A stretch of DNA of 64,000 nucleotides from Taiwanofungus camphoratus (lineage: Eukaryota; Basidiomycota; Agaricomycetes; Polyporales; Taiwanofungaceae): NCBI GenBank assembly GCA_003999685.1, contig CP021228.1, forward strand, positions 1,116,001 through 1,180,000, read 5' to 3'. Positions 1 through 13,288 of the stretch are shown in pieces. Positions within the stretch are counted from its first letter, which is position 1; each line of letters starts with the position of its first letter. The notes below the pieces were generated by a model. It ran no database searches and was not told the origin of the DNA. It was given only the letters and a program-made list of their open reading frames with translations. Both the position numbers and the translations under genes were made by a program.

Positions 1-1434
1 TATTCCATAAGATGACAGTTGATTTCGCTCACAATTGTCACACAGACTGCGCCTCGAGGAAAATTTCCGGATTCCATGTAGACGGCACTTTTGCCCAATA
101 CATTGTACGTCAATAGCGCTTAGATTTTGTTGCTAACTTTTCATTTCTAAATATCCGTTACACATTCCTGCACTCCTGTCCTATACAGGTGGCATTTGTT
201 GATCACCTTATCCCCATCCCCGAGAGTCTCCCAAGCACGGAAGCTGCGCCTATCCTTTGCGCCGTAGGAATTCTATGGCCTTTCCTCCTTGCCTTGTTGC
301 TCACCGTAGCGGATGACCTTCAAGGGTGTCACAGTGTACAATGCATTGAAGCAAGTTAACACCCCTGTTGGAAGTTGGATTGTCATACCTGGGGGTGGAG
401 GCGGCCTTGGTCACCTAGGTATAATCTTTGTATTATGTTTGTAAGAGCTATTCACTAGTCGGTGCTGACGTAACACCCATAGGAATACAATATGCAGTTG
501 AGATGGGACTCCGTGTCCTTGCCATTGGTAAGTTCACGCTATGTGTTTCTGCCTCCTCTGCCATTCCACCTGCATTTTCTGCTCATACTCATACGCTGCT
601 CACGGAGATGGTCTCGTTACGTCACACTCACAGATACCGGATCAGAGAAACGTGACATGTGTCTTTCTCTTGGTGCAGAGAAATTCATCGACTTCTCTCA
701 ATCTGCAGACATAGTGGCAGATGTGATCGCCACCTGTGACGGACTCGGGGCACATGCTGCTCTCATCACTACAGCTTCTGTATGTCCATTTCCTAGATGC
801 AATTTTTGACACCACAGGTACTTGTGCCATTGTGGTGATTATGATTGACAACCATGATCTTAGAATACAGCATATGTGCAAGCTGGGCTCTATGTCCGGC
901 CTCAGGGTACCGTCCTTTGTGTTGGAGTAGCCCAAACTGTGTCAGGACTTCCTATGGCACTGATCATTGACTATGTACGCCAGCTCTACGAGCTTAGATG
1001 CTCACTCTAGCTCATGTCCATCTTGCTAATCTAGGGAATCAAATACATCGGGACTCAAACGGGGTGCGTAGCCTACCTCTTGCGCTGACTCAAGCACCTC
1101 ACATCTTAAGTTTCGTTCCTTGGTTGTCTGTCTCGTTACTGCATGACATCTCCATTACGTCCATCATCGAATCTTTGACCTCTCATCTATCGTATAGGAG
1201 CCGCCAGGCAGTGCATGAAGCACTTGCGCTCGCAGCTCGCGGAAGGGTGCGATGTCACCATGTGGTGCGCCCACTTGAGGAAATTAACAGGTACGTCATC
1301 ATTTCAAGGATGCCACCGTGGCTTACAGTATGACCACGCGTATTGACTGACTTTTGGAACATCAATGTATGGTAAGTGTACTAGAGGAAATGTACAATGG
1401 GACACTGGCGGGTCGAGCCGTACTCACGTTCTGA
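1..1434 (+). CDS. Zinc-type alcohol dehydrogenase (MDR family), 3' part, cut by window edge
   Basis: Oxidises or reduces alcohols/aldehydes with NAD(H), probably cytosolic. Nine exon pieces join in one frame: 1-104, 189-263, 310-418, 483-527, 634-779, 864-974, 1035-1063, 1198-1290, 1377-1434, all with GT-AG introns. The spliced protein shows the family order: a KISGF..DGTFAQY segment before the cofactor domain, the PIPES..APILCA stretch, a glycine-rich GGGGGLGHLG dinucleotide loop, and AIDTG, whose Asp at the end of beta-2 suggests NAD rather than NADP. It ends with LAARGRVRCHHVVRPLEEIN and AGRAVLTF. The catalytic zinc ligands should lie upstream, outside the window. I see no stop or frameshift in the spliced reading, so it looks intact here. 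The last acceptor (1375-1376) is inferred from frame and family similarity. The same class includes polyol and other medium-chain dehydrogenases; substrate cannot be told. Confidence 0.8.
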
Positions 1435-3183
1435 GGGATGCTATTGGAGAAAGGAGAGGATCGTTATGTCATTTGAGGTTCAGTGACTAGGATACAACCA
1501 CAGGGTTCAAAGGCTGAAGGACCTCAAACGTGTCTATTTACTCGTCTGCTATGCTTACAATCTACGGACAAACTTGCCGCTGTGATAATTTTGCATCTGA
1601 AGAATTACATTTGTTCTCGGCATGGTCAGCGTCTTGCTCTGTACGCAGAGTTCGCATACGAACAACAGGGTTGCGTTCGTCACTTACGAGTGGCACAGGA
1701 ACAGCTAGCCTTACATTCACATCAAGCCTCCCGAAACTAAGTACGCGTCCCGAATTGTAGCCATCGACAGTATGCCGTATGTGTCATTCCTAACATTCGC
1801 CTTGCCCTCTTCTCGATTTGAGACATTGGATGCCGACTGACTGCACCCTCAAGTCACGATGTAGCATGACATGACAGAAGGGAAAACATCTTTGCTGCAT
1901 GGCAATGGACTCAGGCCTTGGCGGTATCATGTAGTTCAGGATGGCCCTTCTCGTTAGCTATCCCGACGATTTGACTCAACACAAAGAAAACTAGACGACG
2001 GATCACTTACCAAATATTGCGGGTTAAGTTCGCTAAGATCGTTGACTAGCGCCGCCTGGCGTGCAACTTAAAATCAAGTGTTGTATCGCGCTCGGTTGAT
2101 CCCATAATGACACGAGGATCTAGAAGACTTGAAGATAGTCAGATGGTGCTTATCTAGTCTTCCATATATCGCATTTGCATGATGTAGGATAGGTTTATCG
2201 GATACTATAGATTGATAGCTGCATAGTGGCAAGTGAGCGCGGTCAAGTAATTTTGGATCATTTACCGAAGACGTCACATACAAGCGCTTAGCGCATCGTT
2301 ATGCAAGATCAGCAGGATCGCAAGAAATATGTAGTCCGAAAAATGCGGAGAACGCCTGAGTGGTGAGTTTTTCCTGTCGAGAGATGACACGAGTGGGTTC
2401 AACTAGTGACGTCGCGGAATCGCTCAAGACTTTCAAGTCGGCCTCGTTGTCGATAGTGATTGGTTGTTCCAGTGTGCGTGCAGATGCAGTTGATTAGAGC
2501 CTAGTACGGAAATCGAGGGTAGCCTGAGCTGACGGGTTGGAGGATGTTCATGCCAAAATCACATTTTGCCGTCACATCGCCGTTAACGCACCACCTCGTG
2601 CTGGCTCTAGGGATAATGATTCACAAATCATGTGTGACTTCATTTCATGGACAGCCTGAGGATTCAAGAAGAATAACTTGAAGCTAGCCTTCAGAGTATG
2701 ACGAATGTCCACGCTGCAGTTGTTCCTGGAGCCTATGAAGGCTTATCTACCATGGGGAATCGAGCGCTGACGATGCACATATCATGGGGGCGATTGAGAG
2801 GCGATTCCCTTGTAATGCTTCCATGTATCGAAGTCCCTGCCACGTGAGAACAGTGGTGAGAAAGCGAACCATGAACGAACCATGAAATAGAATAATCACA
2901 AGTAATCATACAGAAAGGGTGTGGGAGGCCGACATCAGGTAAATACAGTTATACAAGACTCGAAGTCCCCTATGATGGATAAACAAGACTAACAAATAGA
3001 AGTAGTACACCGATATCAAATGTATCGGTCATTTCAATACAGATTGTGGTGATCTTCAGTCCACTGAGCACTTACATGTATACACTGGTACTGAAGTCCA
3101 CGGTCTAAGTCTTGAACATCATGCTGCATTCGGACTCAGAAGACCAGCATACAACAATTCGGATCCTCTTCATGAGACACGAA
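1435..3183. other. Intergenic, no gene recognised
   Basis: Both strands hold only short unrelated open frames (for example 1483-1740 +, 2074-2283 -). I see no domain motif, no repeat with other parts of the window and no tRNA-like B-box. Confidence 0.5.
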
Positions 3184-4140
3184 CTAATACACCCATGGGA
3201 CAAGCCTCCACCGGACCTTCTTGGCGTACGCTTCCCATACGGAACCAAACACACGATGCAGTTCAGCGTCCTCTGTGGCGAGTCGTCGATGCGTGCTGCG
3301 TAGCGCATACGCGACTTTGACGGTCCAGAACGCTAGCGCAGACCATGCAAAAAGCCCCCCCAGACCGAAGTGGGTTGCGCAGTGTGAGTCTGCCGCCTCT
3401 TTTACTGTCTCTACATCACCCTCTAGAGCAAGTGCACCGAGCCCCCAGGCGCTCACTTTCATTATGCCTACCTCCGCTGCACACACACCTCTGCGTAGCC
3501 AGCACTCGCGGAGCCAGGCGCCGGGCGCAAGCCCTACGGCGCTTGCACCGAGGAGGGTGAGATATACGCCTGTATAGCTAGGATGGCGTACAGTCGCATA
3601 GGGACCCACAGTGATGAGCGCATGGGCCGGAGTGATCGCGAGCTCGAACGTAAAGAGTGATCCAAGAGTGCGGAAACAAGCGAGACGTAGGAGAGCTCCC
3701 AAATTCGTGCACAATGCACCGATTATCAGGATCAATGATGGTGAGGTTATCGTGGATGTAGGAGGGAAAGGACAGAGAATGTGGGCGAGGGTGGAGACAT
3801 TTTGAACTGAAGGAAAGGCTTGTGCAGTTGTTACGAATGCGTCGCAAAGGGTTTCTATCCACACCATTGCCTGATCATGTACGTACAAGAATGTTCGTCA
3901 TAGAGCTGGTCATCGGAGAAGATTGACACGCACCTTGCTGCAGAAGGTGACCCAGCGCACGCAGCGCTCAAAGAACGTCTTTTGCGAAAGACAATGTTTG
4001 GGCGATGCGGGTGGATTTGGCGGCGAGAGGGACAAATGGACGGAGAAACCAGTGATCAGTAAGAGTACAATTTTGAGGAGGGCTTTTGCAGAATAGTCAT
4101 CAATCGAGAGGGGTAGGGAATATGAGAACACGGTCAGCAT
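3184..4140 (-). CDS. Isoprenylcysteine carboxyl methyltransferase-like membrane protein
   Basis: Likely methylates the C-terminal prenylated cysteine of CaaX proteins using S-adenosylmethionine, in the ER membrane (STE14/ICMT-type family). Two exons: 4140-3934 (69 codons) and 3870-3184, joined in phase 0 across a 63-nt intron with GTGCGT donor and CAG acceptor. The N-terminus has a hydrophobic helix (KIVLLLITGFSVHLSL), followed by further hydrophobic segments. The C-terminal half carries the family signature GPYATVRHPSYTGVYL, and the tail (AYAKKVRWRLVPWVY) matches the usual short charged end. Total about 297 residues, longer than minimal ICMT but normal for basidiomycete paralogues. The start was chosen at 4140 because it precedes the first hydrophobic stretch; an in-frame upstream Met at 4347 would add an unremarkable leader. 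It could be a divergent paralogue with another acceptor, since fungi carry several copies. Confidence 0.72.
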
Positions 4141-7100
4141 GGTGATACGCTGCTCCTTGTTGCTTGTATGGTGAAGGGAAAGCGTGTCCTCTTTGATGTA
4201 TGGCCTGTCACTCGTGTTAGTAGCCAGGTGGTCTCGGAGGTAATACCTCTCGTGATAAGTGATGGGTTCACCTGGCAGAAAGGGGGACAGCATGGATTCG
4301 GAAGATCTATATGTACCGTGCACGCATACTAAAGGAAGCATCCTCATTCAGAAGCGGCATGCTTCTGTAGAATGGGATGCCGGGAGTTATGTGAGAAGTC
4401 CGGAAGTTGAAACTCGCAAGGACGGCAAGGGTGAGCCGCACATGCGATGGCAAGCGTAAAGACTCCGAATCAGGGCAAAGAATCATCTCATCAGGTAGGT
4501 AAAGTGGGCCAGCGCAGCTATTTAGGTTGCCTCAGTGTCAGATCTTCAGTCGCCGAGTCAGTGAGAACAGACAAAAATCACTGGCATTTCCGGGACGCGT
4601 TGGGATTCAGCTAAGTTTTGGGACTTCGAACGGAACATGCCGTCTGCCCTGTGGGAAAATCCACATGCAGGCAACAGTAGAAGGACTCGGTGGGAAAATC
4701 GCAGCACGTAGGCGCCCTCGACGTGTTGAAGACGCGTTTCCATTGATTCTGGATATGGATGCGTCTGAAATGTGTCTTGCGACCGAATAGACATAAAAAT
4801 GAGCTGGTTGCACCAAGTGCCAATCTTCAGTAGCTACCGCTAGTCAGGTATAATCCCAATCGCCGGGATCGCCTACACTCAAAGAAGGCGGAACTGAAAG
4901 ATATTTGATATCTGGGTTCAGAGGTACAGACGCACCAACGGCGAAGACGAAGGAACAATATCCGCTGATCAGCTGTTCCAGTAACAGTAGTAAGAACATA
5001 TTAGACCGGAAATTTCGCGGTATTGGGACGATCAGCCAGACTTGAACAAGTATACTCCAAACTATCGCGGTTGCTTCTGTGCTACAAAGTCGATCGAATG
5101 GTCTGCCTGATGGTATTGACAAAAGTGGTCGGAGTTAGATAAGATTCTCGCACGTCGGTGTTTAGACTACCGGAATTCTGTCCTTTCCGTGCCGGTCCCG
5201 GGGATGATTTTCATCCGCTGGTGAGATAAGAGTGATACTGCATCGTGGGTATTGTCCAACGAAGAACACTTGACGCAATTGGATATCTTGAGTAATGTCG
5301 GCATTACCCGAGCTTCAATCGCTAAGGTTCCGGCTCTCGTACCATGTCCAGGCCTTAAGATTTCTAACTTCGACCTTTAAGATAATAATGGGTACTATCA
5401 AAAAATCTCTTGTGTATGGGCAGTCCGCTGCCATCCTGTTCTTCGCCTTGTTCGTTTGGCTTTAACAAACGGAATTCAGTAATGCATTTCTTCCAGACAG
5501 GGATCAGGTGGCCCCCTTGTAGTCGGTCTGTCACAGAAGGTCACTGTGTAAGAGGCCTCGCCTATTCGTGCATGATGCGATAAACACGCCACCGCCGGTC
5601 GAATCTGAAGCCGTCTTTGACTGTCTATCTCAGTAGCGGTGTCAGAACAAAGCTCCCACTGACAAAACTTCTCAGGATCCGTGGGTGAGTAGATACTTCG
5701 TCCTTCCTTGATCACCGTCTCGGACAATCCTGGAGCCAAAAATACCGGTCATTGATACCGCAAGCAGTGACATTGCCGACGTCAGACGAAGCGCTGCAGC
5801 TTCTCTCCGTTTTCAAACGGCTCATCAAATGTTCCTCTAAAAGCCGGGATTTCCGTGAGGGCTATCTAACGTACCTGATGAAAGTATCTCACAAGAGAGA
5901 TGATGAAGCTGTACCTAGCATCGAAGCTCATGTTAAGCTTCAGCTACTGGTCATTACAATCAATGGCCATTCTGCCATCTGGCAAACGTGTAGTTCATTG
6001 CGTTGGGCACTATTTGCCTCTCCAAGATGGTCTCGACTGCTGGGAAACATAGTATAATCCTCCAGCATGTGATTGAGTGACTGATCCCCAGGACCCCCTT
6101 CACCGGCTTGCATTCATGATCGGCGGACTTTGTGGAGCCACGCCGGCAAATAAGTGATTGGGCTGCTTACAATTGGATGAGGATGAGCGAAATCATTTCA
6201 GTATCCTGTTCGCAACGTACCTACCATGCAAGCGCTGTTCTCTGTCACATTCAAGGATTAGCAACTGATGATCCGTGCAAGTTAGCCGCACATCAAAGGG
6301 TATGCCACTTGATTCAACATGCTCAGGGGGTTAGACTCAACTTGAACCATGCTTTTGAAGACTCGTCGCTCATTCGCAAGACCTCGCACTCCGGAAGGAC
6401 GCTCCGAGTCAGAGTCACTTTGCAGCATATTCTGTGAGGCATAGCATCCGCTCGGAGATTCACATCATAAAATTTTCACGAGACAGTATAAAGAAATGCC
6501 GTCATGTCTGTTCGTGCTGGCAGTGAGCTCTTGAAGTCTATTGTCTTCACTAGACATGTCAATGCAACAATACATACTGCGTGCTTTAGTATCGTACAGG
6601 TATCCAACGGACTCTTACAGCGGATTTGTGGGGTGGACGAAATATCACGAGTACTTGCGGCGTCAACAGCGCTCCGACGTTCTGACGAGTCACAGCTAAC
6701 GAAACAGCAGAACTGTACGAACATGTCATTGAACAGCTTTCGGACGCAGTCGTTCACTCACGGAAATAACCGATTTGATAGCGGCGTCATGGGACGTCCA
6801 ACCATTGCAATCGGCATGTACAGTCTGGTCCTTGCCCATGAGGGAGATCGAACAAGCTGACTACAACTACCATATGTGGCTTGTCCATAGCCAAGTCTGA
6901 GACCCTCATCTGTCCAATACAATCCACCAAGGTCATCGGGAGCACGCAATGGAACTCGGAGACCGATGTCGATTTTGCGAGGTAAGGGGACCGCAATGGG
7001 ACAGAGCAGCGGGCACAGGGTTGTAATCTCCTGTCAGCGTTGAAAGCCAGAGTACAGCAATATCTTTGAGGTGGAGCGAAAGGAGACGAGTGTTGTGGGA

Positions 7101-8388
7101 GACATAAAGAAGACACTGATAAGGGACTGACCGCTGAGAATAAGATGCCAACGTAAGTCTGTACAAGGCAGAGAGCTACGTCTGCCACAGACCTTCCTAT
7201 GGCAGTTGGTCCCAAAATGCTATCTCCAAGTGCCGCAAAAAAAGTCCCTGCCGCTTGTAGTAGACTCTGGACATGTGGTGCGTCTTAAGAGTTCTTCGAC
7301 GTTGGAGTCAACATGCACAGACACAGGCCACAAGCCTGCAACAAATAAGTAACCGCACTCCGCAACGTTGCACAAAGAGTAAGGTCTTCGATGTGAATGT
7401 TACTGATGGGTCCCGGAACATTGGGGACGGAAAAGGAAGACTCGCATCTTCCGATAACAGAGTGAAGTTTCAAATTAGAAAGTCTGGGGCTTGTATAGAT
7501 CAATCGCGGGAGACTATTCCGTTGGAATCGAACGCTGTATAAGCAGAGGATATTGACCAGCGGAAAATAAGAATGCAAGTTTTGCCTGATATTTTCCCTC
7601 ATTGCCGTTGCCTTGCCACTTCAGCGTGAGACGCTCCACTTTGTCCAGCTGCAGCAGGATTTGGGGTAAACTGCGCGTCATCCAACCGCATATTCGATCA
7701 TTACCATCAATTGAGAGCTCGCGAACGTAGATTGCGACGCTCGGACGCTCCTCTAATAGCTTCTCGAAACGTAGACATTTGAGAGGCAGACTGTGCGAAA
7801 CAAATTAAGTCGAGTGGTTGGAAGCCATGCACGACATCATGATGTCAGATCACTTGCTACAAGAGCGCATAGTTCGTCCCACAGATGATCCAGTATATAC
7901 TCGCTTGTCTCGAGAGGCTATACGGGTGCACATGGGCATGCACTATCTGTCGCGCATGGAATTCTTAAGAATTCAATGGCCAGGAGGTACAATATTCCCC
8001 GTAAAAACTCACCTCCAAACTCGGAGGTGGGTGTCCAAACTGTAGTGTCGCGTAGAATACATCAAGCCAAAGCTTGGGCCATTATGTCAATAGCAATCAG
8101 ATAAAGTATCTTGGTTGCAAATGTGAACAACCTGAAGGACGAAAGACATACTGGTGGGTCCTCGAAGGAAGTTGTGATGTTTCCACACTACATACTGTTT
8201 TTACTCTCAAAGATACAAGCCGCACTACTAGGACTCTGCTAGGCAACAGTTACCCGAGCTCATTACATTCACGCCTGCGAGCAGTACTGACTTGCCTTCG
8301 GTGGTAGTCAAGGAGCCAACAAATGTCTGTCCGTTTCCATAGATGTCATGAGTCATAGTGGGATACTGGTAGCATTCGATGTACAATG
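4141..8388. other. Long intergenic stretch, nothing identified
   Basis: More than 4 kb with only short frames on both strands (for example 5752-6057 +, 6787-7215 -, 7818-8045 +). None shows a motif I recognise and I could not chain neighbouring frames into a convincing spliced gene. It may hold decayed genes or an unrecognised fast-evolving gene. Confidence 0.4.
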
Positions 8389-8497
8389 GGTTGAATAAAC
8401 TTCGCGCCGAGGACTTTCCGAGGGCTTATTAGTAACATTGGGCTGCCAGCTTGGACCTAAGCCCTCGGAAAGTCCTCGGCGCGAAGTTTATTCAACC
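8389..8497. repeat. Perfect 40-bp inverted repeat with 29-nt loop
   Basis: Arms 8389-8428 and 8458-8497 are exact reverse complements, with a 29-base spacer. The arms are CpG-rich (they include TTCGCGCCGAGGAC). No direct flanking duplication is obvious. It could be a fold-back/MITE-like insertion, a cruciform, or the template of a hairpin RNA. Confidence 0.95.
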
Positions 8498-9276
8498 TAT
8501 CCGGGGCCAATGAGTGTGCTGACGGTCCACTCGGGCAAGGCTTCTTGAGTGAACTTGAAATTCTGATCCCAAGGACATCGTGATCAAGGTTTGCAATCCC
8601 TCAAGGCTATGCGCCTTGACAGGGCTCCTTCAATTCTTGGTACTGTCAGACTCGGAGGTAGGTAGCCATTGACATAGATGCATAGATTGTTACTTATTCA
8701 AGAGCAACTTGATCATAATGAGAAAGCCTGTTGCCGCCAGCTATGCCTTGATCGGCTTGGACGCTTATGGACTAAATAATCGTAATCACGTCAATTACAA
8801 GTGACAAGCTTGCACATATGTATACTATAGAGCTCTGGCGCGAGAGAGAGAGAGAGAGAGGCGGAAACAAGCCGCAAGCATCGTACGCAAGGAAATCAGT
8901 TGCTTATACATGCCGTGAAGTGGTCGCCTCCGACGCAATACGCATACGTGAGAACAATTCCACCTTTCAGCGCCTCTGAGGTAGTTTCACTAGTTTTGGC
9001 GATCTCCTGGCTGCTTCTCCGACCTCACAAATCCCAGCTGAGCCCGCGACAACACGCGTCTGAGCCCCTTCCACCCATCATCGAGCGCCTGATTGCGACC
9101 AGTACCCTTGCTGTCTCCCCTCCTGCTGTTACTCGTCGGCTCGAGGGCAGGAAGAAGCCCCTGCGGCGAGGTGAGCGGCACAAGTGCAGGTCGAGCCTGC
9201 GAATCCTTCACGTTTCCTGCTGTCGCGCTCGGCCCCACGAGATTCAGGCTCTTCTTCCCGCTGCGTCCATTCCCTC
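8498..9276. other. Intergenic downstream of the O-methyltransferase
   Basis: No gene recognised apart from the GA tract. The plus-strand frame 8900-9493 runs into and lies antisense to the last exon of the O-methyltransferase and is judged a shadow. Confidence 0.45.
8842..8860. repeat. (GA)n microsatellite
   Basis: Uninterrupted GA dinucleotides for 19 bases between the hairpin region and the 3' side of the O-methyltransferase gene. Confidence 0.95.
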
Positions 9277-12200
9277 CTATGAGACTCTGCCAGTAACTAT
9301 GGCTCGTGCGGGCGCCGCCCCATCCTGTTCTGAACCGGCTCCCTTTGCGCATCGTATCCTCCGAAGGGAGTTCCATAAAGGAGCAGAACGTATCACCCAT
9401 GGGCGGACACTGGATTTCCTCGTTGACCGCATCTTGAGCCGCCGCCTCTTCCCCTGCTCAATATACCACATAGTGAGACCAATCAGCGTGTAATGTGTAA
9501 GATAAGAAGACTGAATCTGACCCGGATTTCCACAGGTGCCGGAGCCCGACTGAGGAAGAGAGCCAGCGAGGGCCGCAAGAGTAGACGAGGGTATCTCGAC
9601 AGGGACGGCCACAATGTACCCAAAGAGCGAGCCCTCCGCACGCGTCACTTGCACGATGCGCCACCCCGCGGTCCGCGTGAGCGCTGCGAGCTCGCGGAGC
9701 GTGCGCTCTTGCGAATTGAACGTGCACCGCATCTGTCGTGCATCCAGTGAATGGGGGCGAAAGGGGCACAGAGCCAGGTGGCAATCGTCAAGATCATCTC
9801 CAAGGAAAGATCACGGGCAGCGTGAGAACGACGGTACGTACTGTCAGGTCAAGCCAATACGCATTGGCGTTTGCCCTGCCGAGGTTCGGAAGGAGCGGCG
9901 AGCCCTCTGGGGCCAGCGTGCGTACCGTCCCAGGGAGGGGCTCGCGCCGCCTTATCCAACTGATCTCGCCGTCTGTATCTGACTCGGCATCGACATCTTC
10001 GTCCATGCATGCGAGCGGTAGAACGTATTCTGCGAGCAGCAATTTCGTGTTTGGCCCTGCGGCGCGCCGGAGAGGGAGGAGGATTCTAAAGGGAAGAAGC
10101 CAGTGAGCATGCACATGAAGCCAAAATCGCCTTCAGCGTGATTTCTCGCTACAATGCTGCGACATGCGTGTCAAGGAAACGATCTCGATGCCTCTGCAAG
10201 CTTCCAAAAGCCCCGTGCATCGCACAGACATGCTAATCCACATACAAAGTAGAGGTGCACAGGTGGATTTGGATATCGGATGCAAGCTACAAGGAGCGAA
10301 CCTGAAAGAAACCGCACGCACCTCGTGACGTACGCGTCCGGCCAATCATGTGCGATGACTCGGAGGAAGAAGACCGCAGGCGCCTCCGTCCCCTCAGCCC
10401 CTTTCTCGGGTTCTCTTCTCCCAGAACCTTCGCTTTCATATAGAGAATGAATGTGCAGCCGGTCGAACGAGGGGACGCGCAGAATCTGTGGTAGGGGCGG
10501 CTGGGGCTTAAAGAAATCGTGCGCCTGGAAGGCTGCCCTCCCGGAATCGAGCAACTCGGGACAGCGTGCGCGCCATGCCTGAGCACGGAACAAATCATGC
10601 CACGCCAACACGGACACAGTACAAAACCAATGGAGATCAGTTACCGCGAACGACGAATGGGTCAGAGCCTCCAAAAAAGCGCATATAGCCGGTGCTCACC
10701 GCCACGCCCATCTCGGCGACCTGCGGGCGGTCTTGGATGAGAAACCGGAGGTGCGGGAACGCGCGCGCGAGGAGGAGCGACGTCGAGCCGATCCCGCCGC
10801 CGACGTCCACGACGAGCGCGGACGGCGGGAGACTCTGCCACGGGAAGCCTACAAACGGGAGTGGGTCAACATCTCGCACCAGATCAGAGAGTGCACTCGT
10901 GACCGAAGAGTTCACTCGTGATCAAAGAGCGCGACAGCAGGCTTGTGCCAATATCGGGATCGGGAGACTCAAAGCCGCAGAACAGAACAGACAGACCTTC
11001 GACGATCGCACCCGGCACCTCCCACGAGCTCGTGCCCGTCATCGCGCGCCCGAAACGGTGCAGGCGCGCGGCGTTCATCGGCTGCTCGAGCCACTCAAAG
11101 TACGGCGCCCGCGTGCGGAAAGCGACATTAAATGGCGCGTGCATCTTGCCGGGCGCCGCCTCATGCTGCAGAGCAAGCGCAGACGGAGGCGTGTGGGGAG
11201 ACGCGGACCGGTGCAGCGGCACAGGCGGTCGAAGAACCACAGGCGGAAGCAGCGGCAGCGGAGGCACGGCAGGCCGGTCTTCCGCCGCCGGGACGGGCTG
11301 CGCGGTACTCTGCGAGCGGGACCTGCCGGCGCGCCCGAACGCCTGCGATGGCGGGCGGAGGAACGCGGGGACCGAGACCTGTCTACGCAGGGACGGTTGG
11401 CGTGCGGGCGGTGCAGACAAGCCCTTTGCCTCTGACACGTCGTTTTGTGAATGCGGTGCGCCTGCTGGTGGCCGCGGCGCCGGCGGGGGTTTAGCTGGGC
11501 GGTTGGTGGGGGGCGGAGATGTCGTCGCATCTGGGGAGCTGGGAAAGATGTAGCAGTCCGTGAGGTACGCGGAGGCTTTGAAGAGCTCGTCCGTGCTGCG
11601 TCGCCACTATCAGATCACACGTTCAGACGGGCAGGACGCAGGAGACGCACCACATCCCGACGAACGCAGCGGCCCCGTTCGTGCCTTCATACTTAATTTC
11701 CGGCCTGGGATCACGCGTACCGTCCAAAGCGCACGTGATGTAACACGTGATGGAAATACAGTGCCAGCGCCGCGATGCAGTTCGGTGTGCCACGAGCGAC
11801 GGACAGCGAATTAAAAAGCAGCCAAGTGCAGACGGTCGTTGAGATGGCAAGAGCGTCGAAGTTCGGCCATGAGTGAACATCTGCCCTATAAGACCACGCG
11901 ATGCACTCACCGCTCACGCAGCTCCGCAACGCTGTGCCCTGAGTCGAACGCACTCGACACGCGGTTGTTCGCAAACACGTCCGGGCGCACCTCGCGCAAC
12001 ACATGGTGCGTCGCGAGCAGGCGCAGAATATGACCTGCACGCCCACAACCGCCACAACTATCAGCACAAAACACAACAGTCACCAAAACAGACTCGCCAC
12101 GCACTCAGCAATTGGGGATCCACGCCCGTGCCTGTGTCGGGGCCGTCTTCGCGGCCCTGCGCCCCATGCTCACCGCTGGCATTAAGCGTCGCCAGCTGCG

Positions 12201-13288
12201 CGCGGCGGAGCTCCGTGATGCGCGCCGCGAGCGCGTCGACGTGCAGCCCGCGCGGGCCGGCCTCGCGCAGGATCTCGACCGTGTGCGAGGCCTCTGCGAA
12301 GCGCATGCACGCGGGGAGATGGTACTGTGAGGAGGGCGCGTGTGAGCGAGGCGACGCGAGGAGGAGAGGGGTTAGAGATCGGTCGTAAAGGGGACTTTCA
12401 TATAGAAGGACGGAAGGGGGCACATTACAGTAGGAATGAGCAGGGAGGATATGCGACGAGAGCAGCGAGAACTCGAGACGATCGTCACTTTGGTAGGCGC
12501 GTCGAGATTGCCTGCTGAGCGGAGCATCGAAACCAACCAGAGGCGAGAATGAACACATAGAGAGAAAGGAGAAAAAGAGAAAAAAGAACAGCCGAAGCAC
12601 GCACCCCCATCGCAGCGTCGCAGATCGTCAAGAACGGCCGCTGCACGCTCGCGCCCAGCTGCGCACACGCGGCGACGATGCGGTTCGTGGCCGCGATGAC
12701 CTCCGGGTGCGCGGTGAGCGCCTCGGCCTGCGCCTGCGTTTCGTCGCGTGCGCGGTCCTCCGCCTGCGCCGCACCGGCAGGTCGCGAGTCGTAGAACGGC
12801 AGGTCGAGGTCCGGGTAGTCCAGGGGTGCGCGCGGGGCGGCAGCGATGGGCGACGCGGGGCAGACGAGCGACGCGGGGGTCGGCGGGAGCTGGTGCGCGC
12901 CGAGGGGCGGGGGTAGCCCCGGCTGTTGGGTGCTGTTCGCGAGCGCGGTGAGAATTGGGCGCGGGCGCCGTGCGGCACGCGGGCTCGTCGGTGTGGCTGG
13001 CGCGGCGGAGTAGGCGCATATCCCCGAGGCGCACTCGGAGGCCACGCCCGAGTGTGAGTGCGAATCTGAGTAGGACGAGACGGAGCTGGAGCTGCTGGAT
13101 GAGGGCGGGGGCCAGGGCGAGGTGGGCGAGGGGTACGGCGAGGAGTGCGGCGAGACGGGGGACTGAGAGGAATAGGTAAAGGGGGAGGCGGGGGACTGGG
13201 GCACGGCTGCATCGCGGTAGACGCGCTCGATGTCGTCGAGGGCGGTGCCGATGAGGGCGTGCAGGGCTCGGAGGGTTGTGAATGTCAT
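9277..13288 (-). CDS. S-adenosylmethionine-dependent O-methyltransferase, nine exons
   Basis: Transfers a methyl group from SAM to a hydroxyl, probably of a small aromatic or secondary metabolite (plant-type COMT fold of fungi). Exons on the minus strand: 13288-12605, 12324-12105, 12034-11911, 11704-11651, 11595-11000, 10848-10700, 10578-10322, 10085-9842 and 9732-9277; all junctions keep frame, giving about 927 residues. The N-terminus MTFTTLRALHALIGTALDDI matches the dimerisation region. Exon 6 has the SAM-binding motif VVDVGGGIGSTSLLLA followed by FLIQDR. Exon 7 has the HDFF and AVFFLRVIAHDWPDAY segments that carry the catalytic His in this family. Exon 8 has LLLAEYVLPLA and exon 9 QERTLREL and VTRAEGSLFGY. 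Odd: exon 1 and exon 5 each carry long Pro/Ser-rich inserts, making it about twice the usual length. GC is clearly higher than in flanking DNA. The donor of intron 5 (GTCTGT) is unusual and the last exon may be shorter. Confidence 0.85.

Noticed and set aside
6787-7215. 142-codon minus-strand frame with hydrophobic start
   Set aside because: Looked like a possible membrane protein N-terminus, but no continuation or family motif could be found.
7818-8045. 75-codon frame at 7818 (+)
   Set aside because: No motif, no neighbouring exon that fits, length within chance.
10692-11553. Long plus-strand open frames rich in Arg and Gly
   Set aside because: They are antisense to GC-rich O-methyltransferase exons whose minus-strand motifs are unmistakable.
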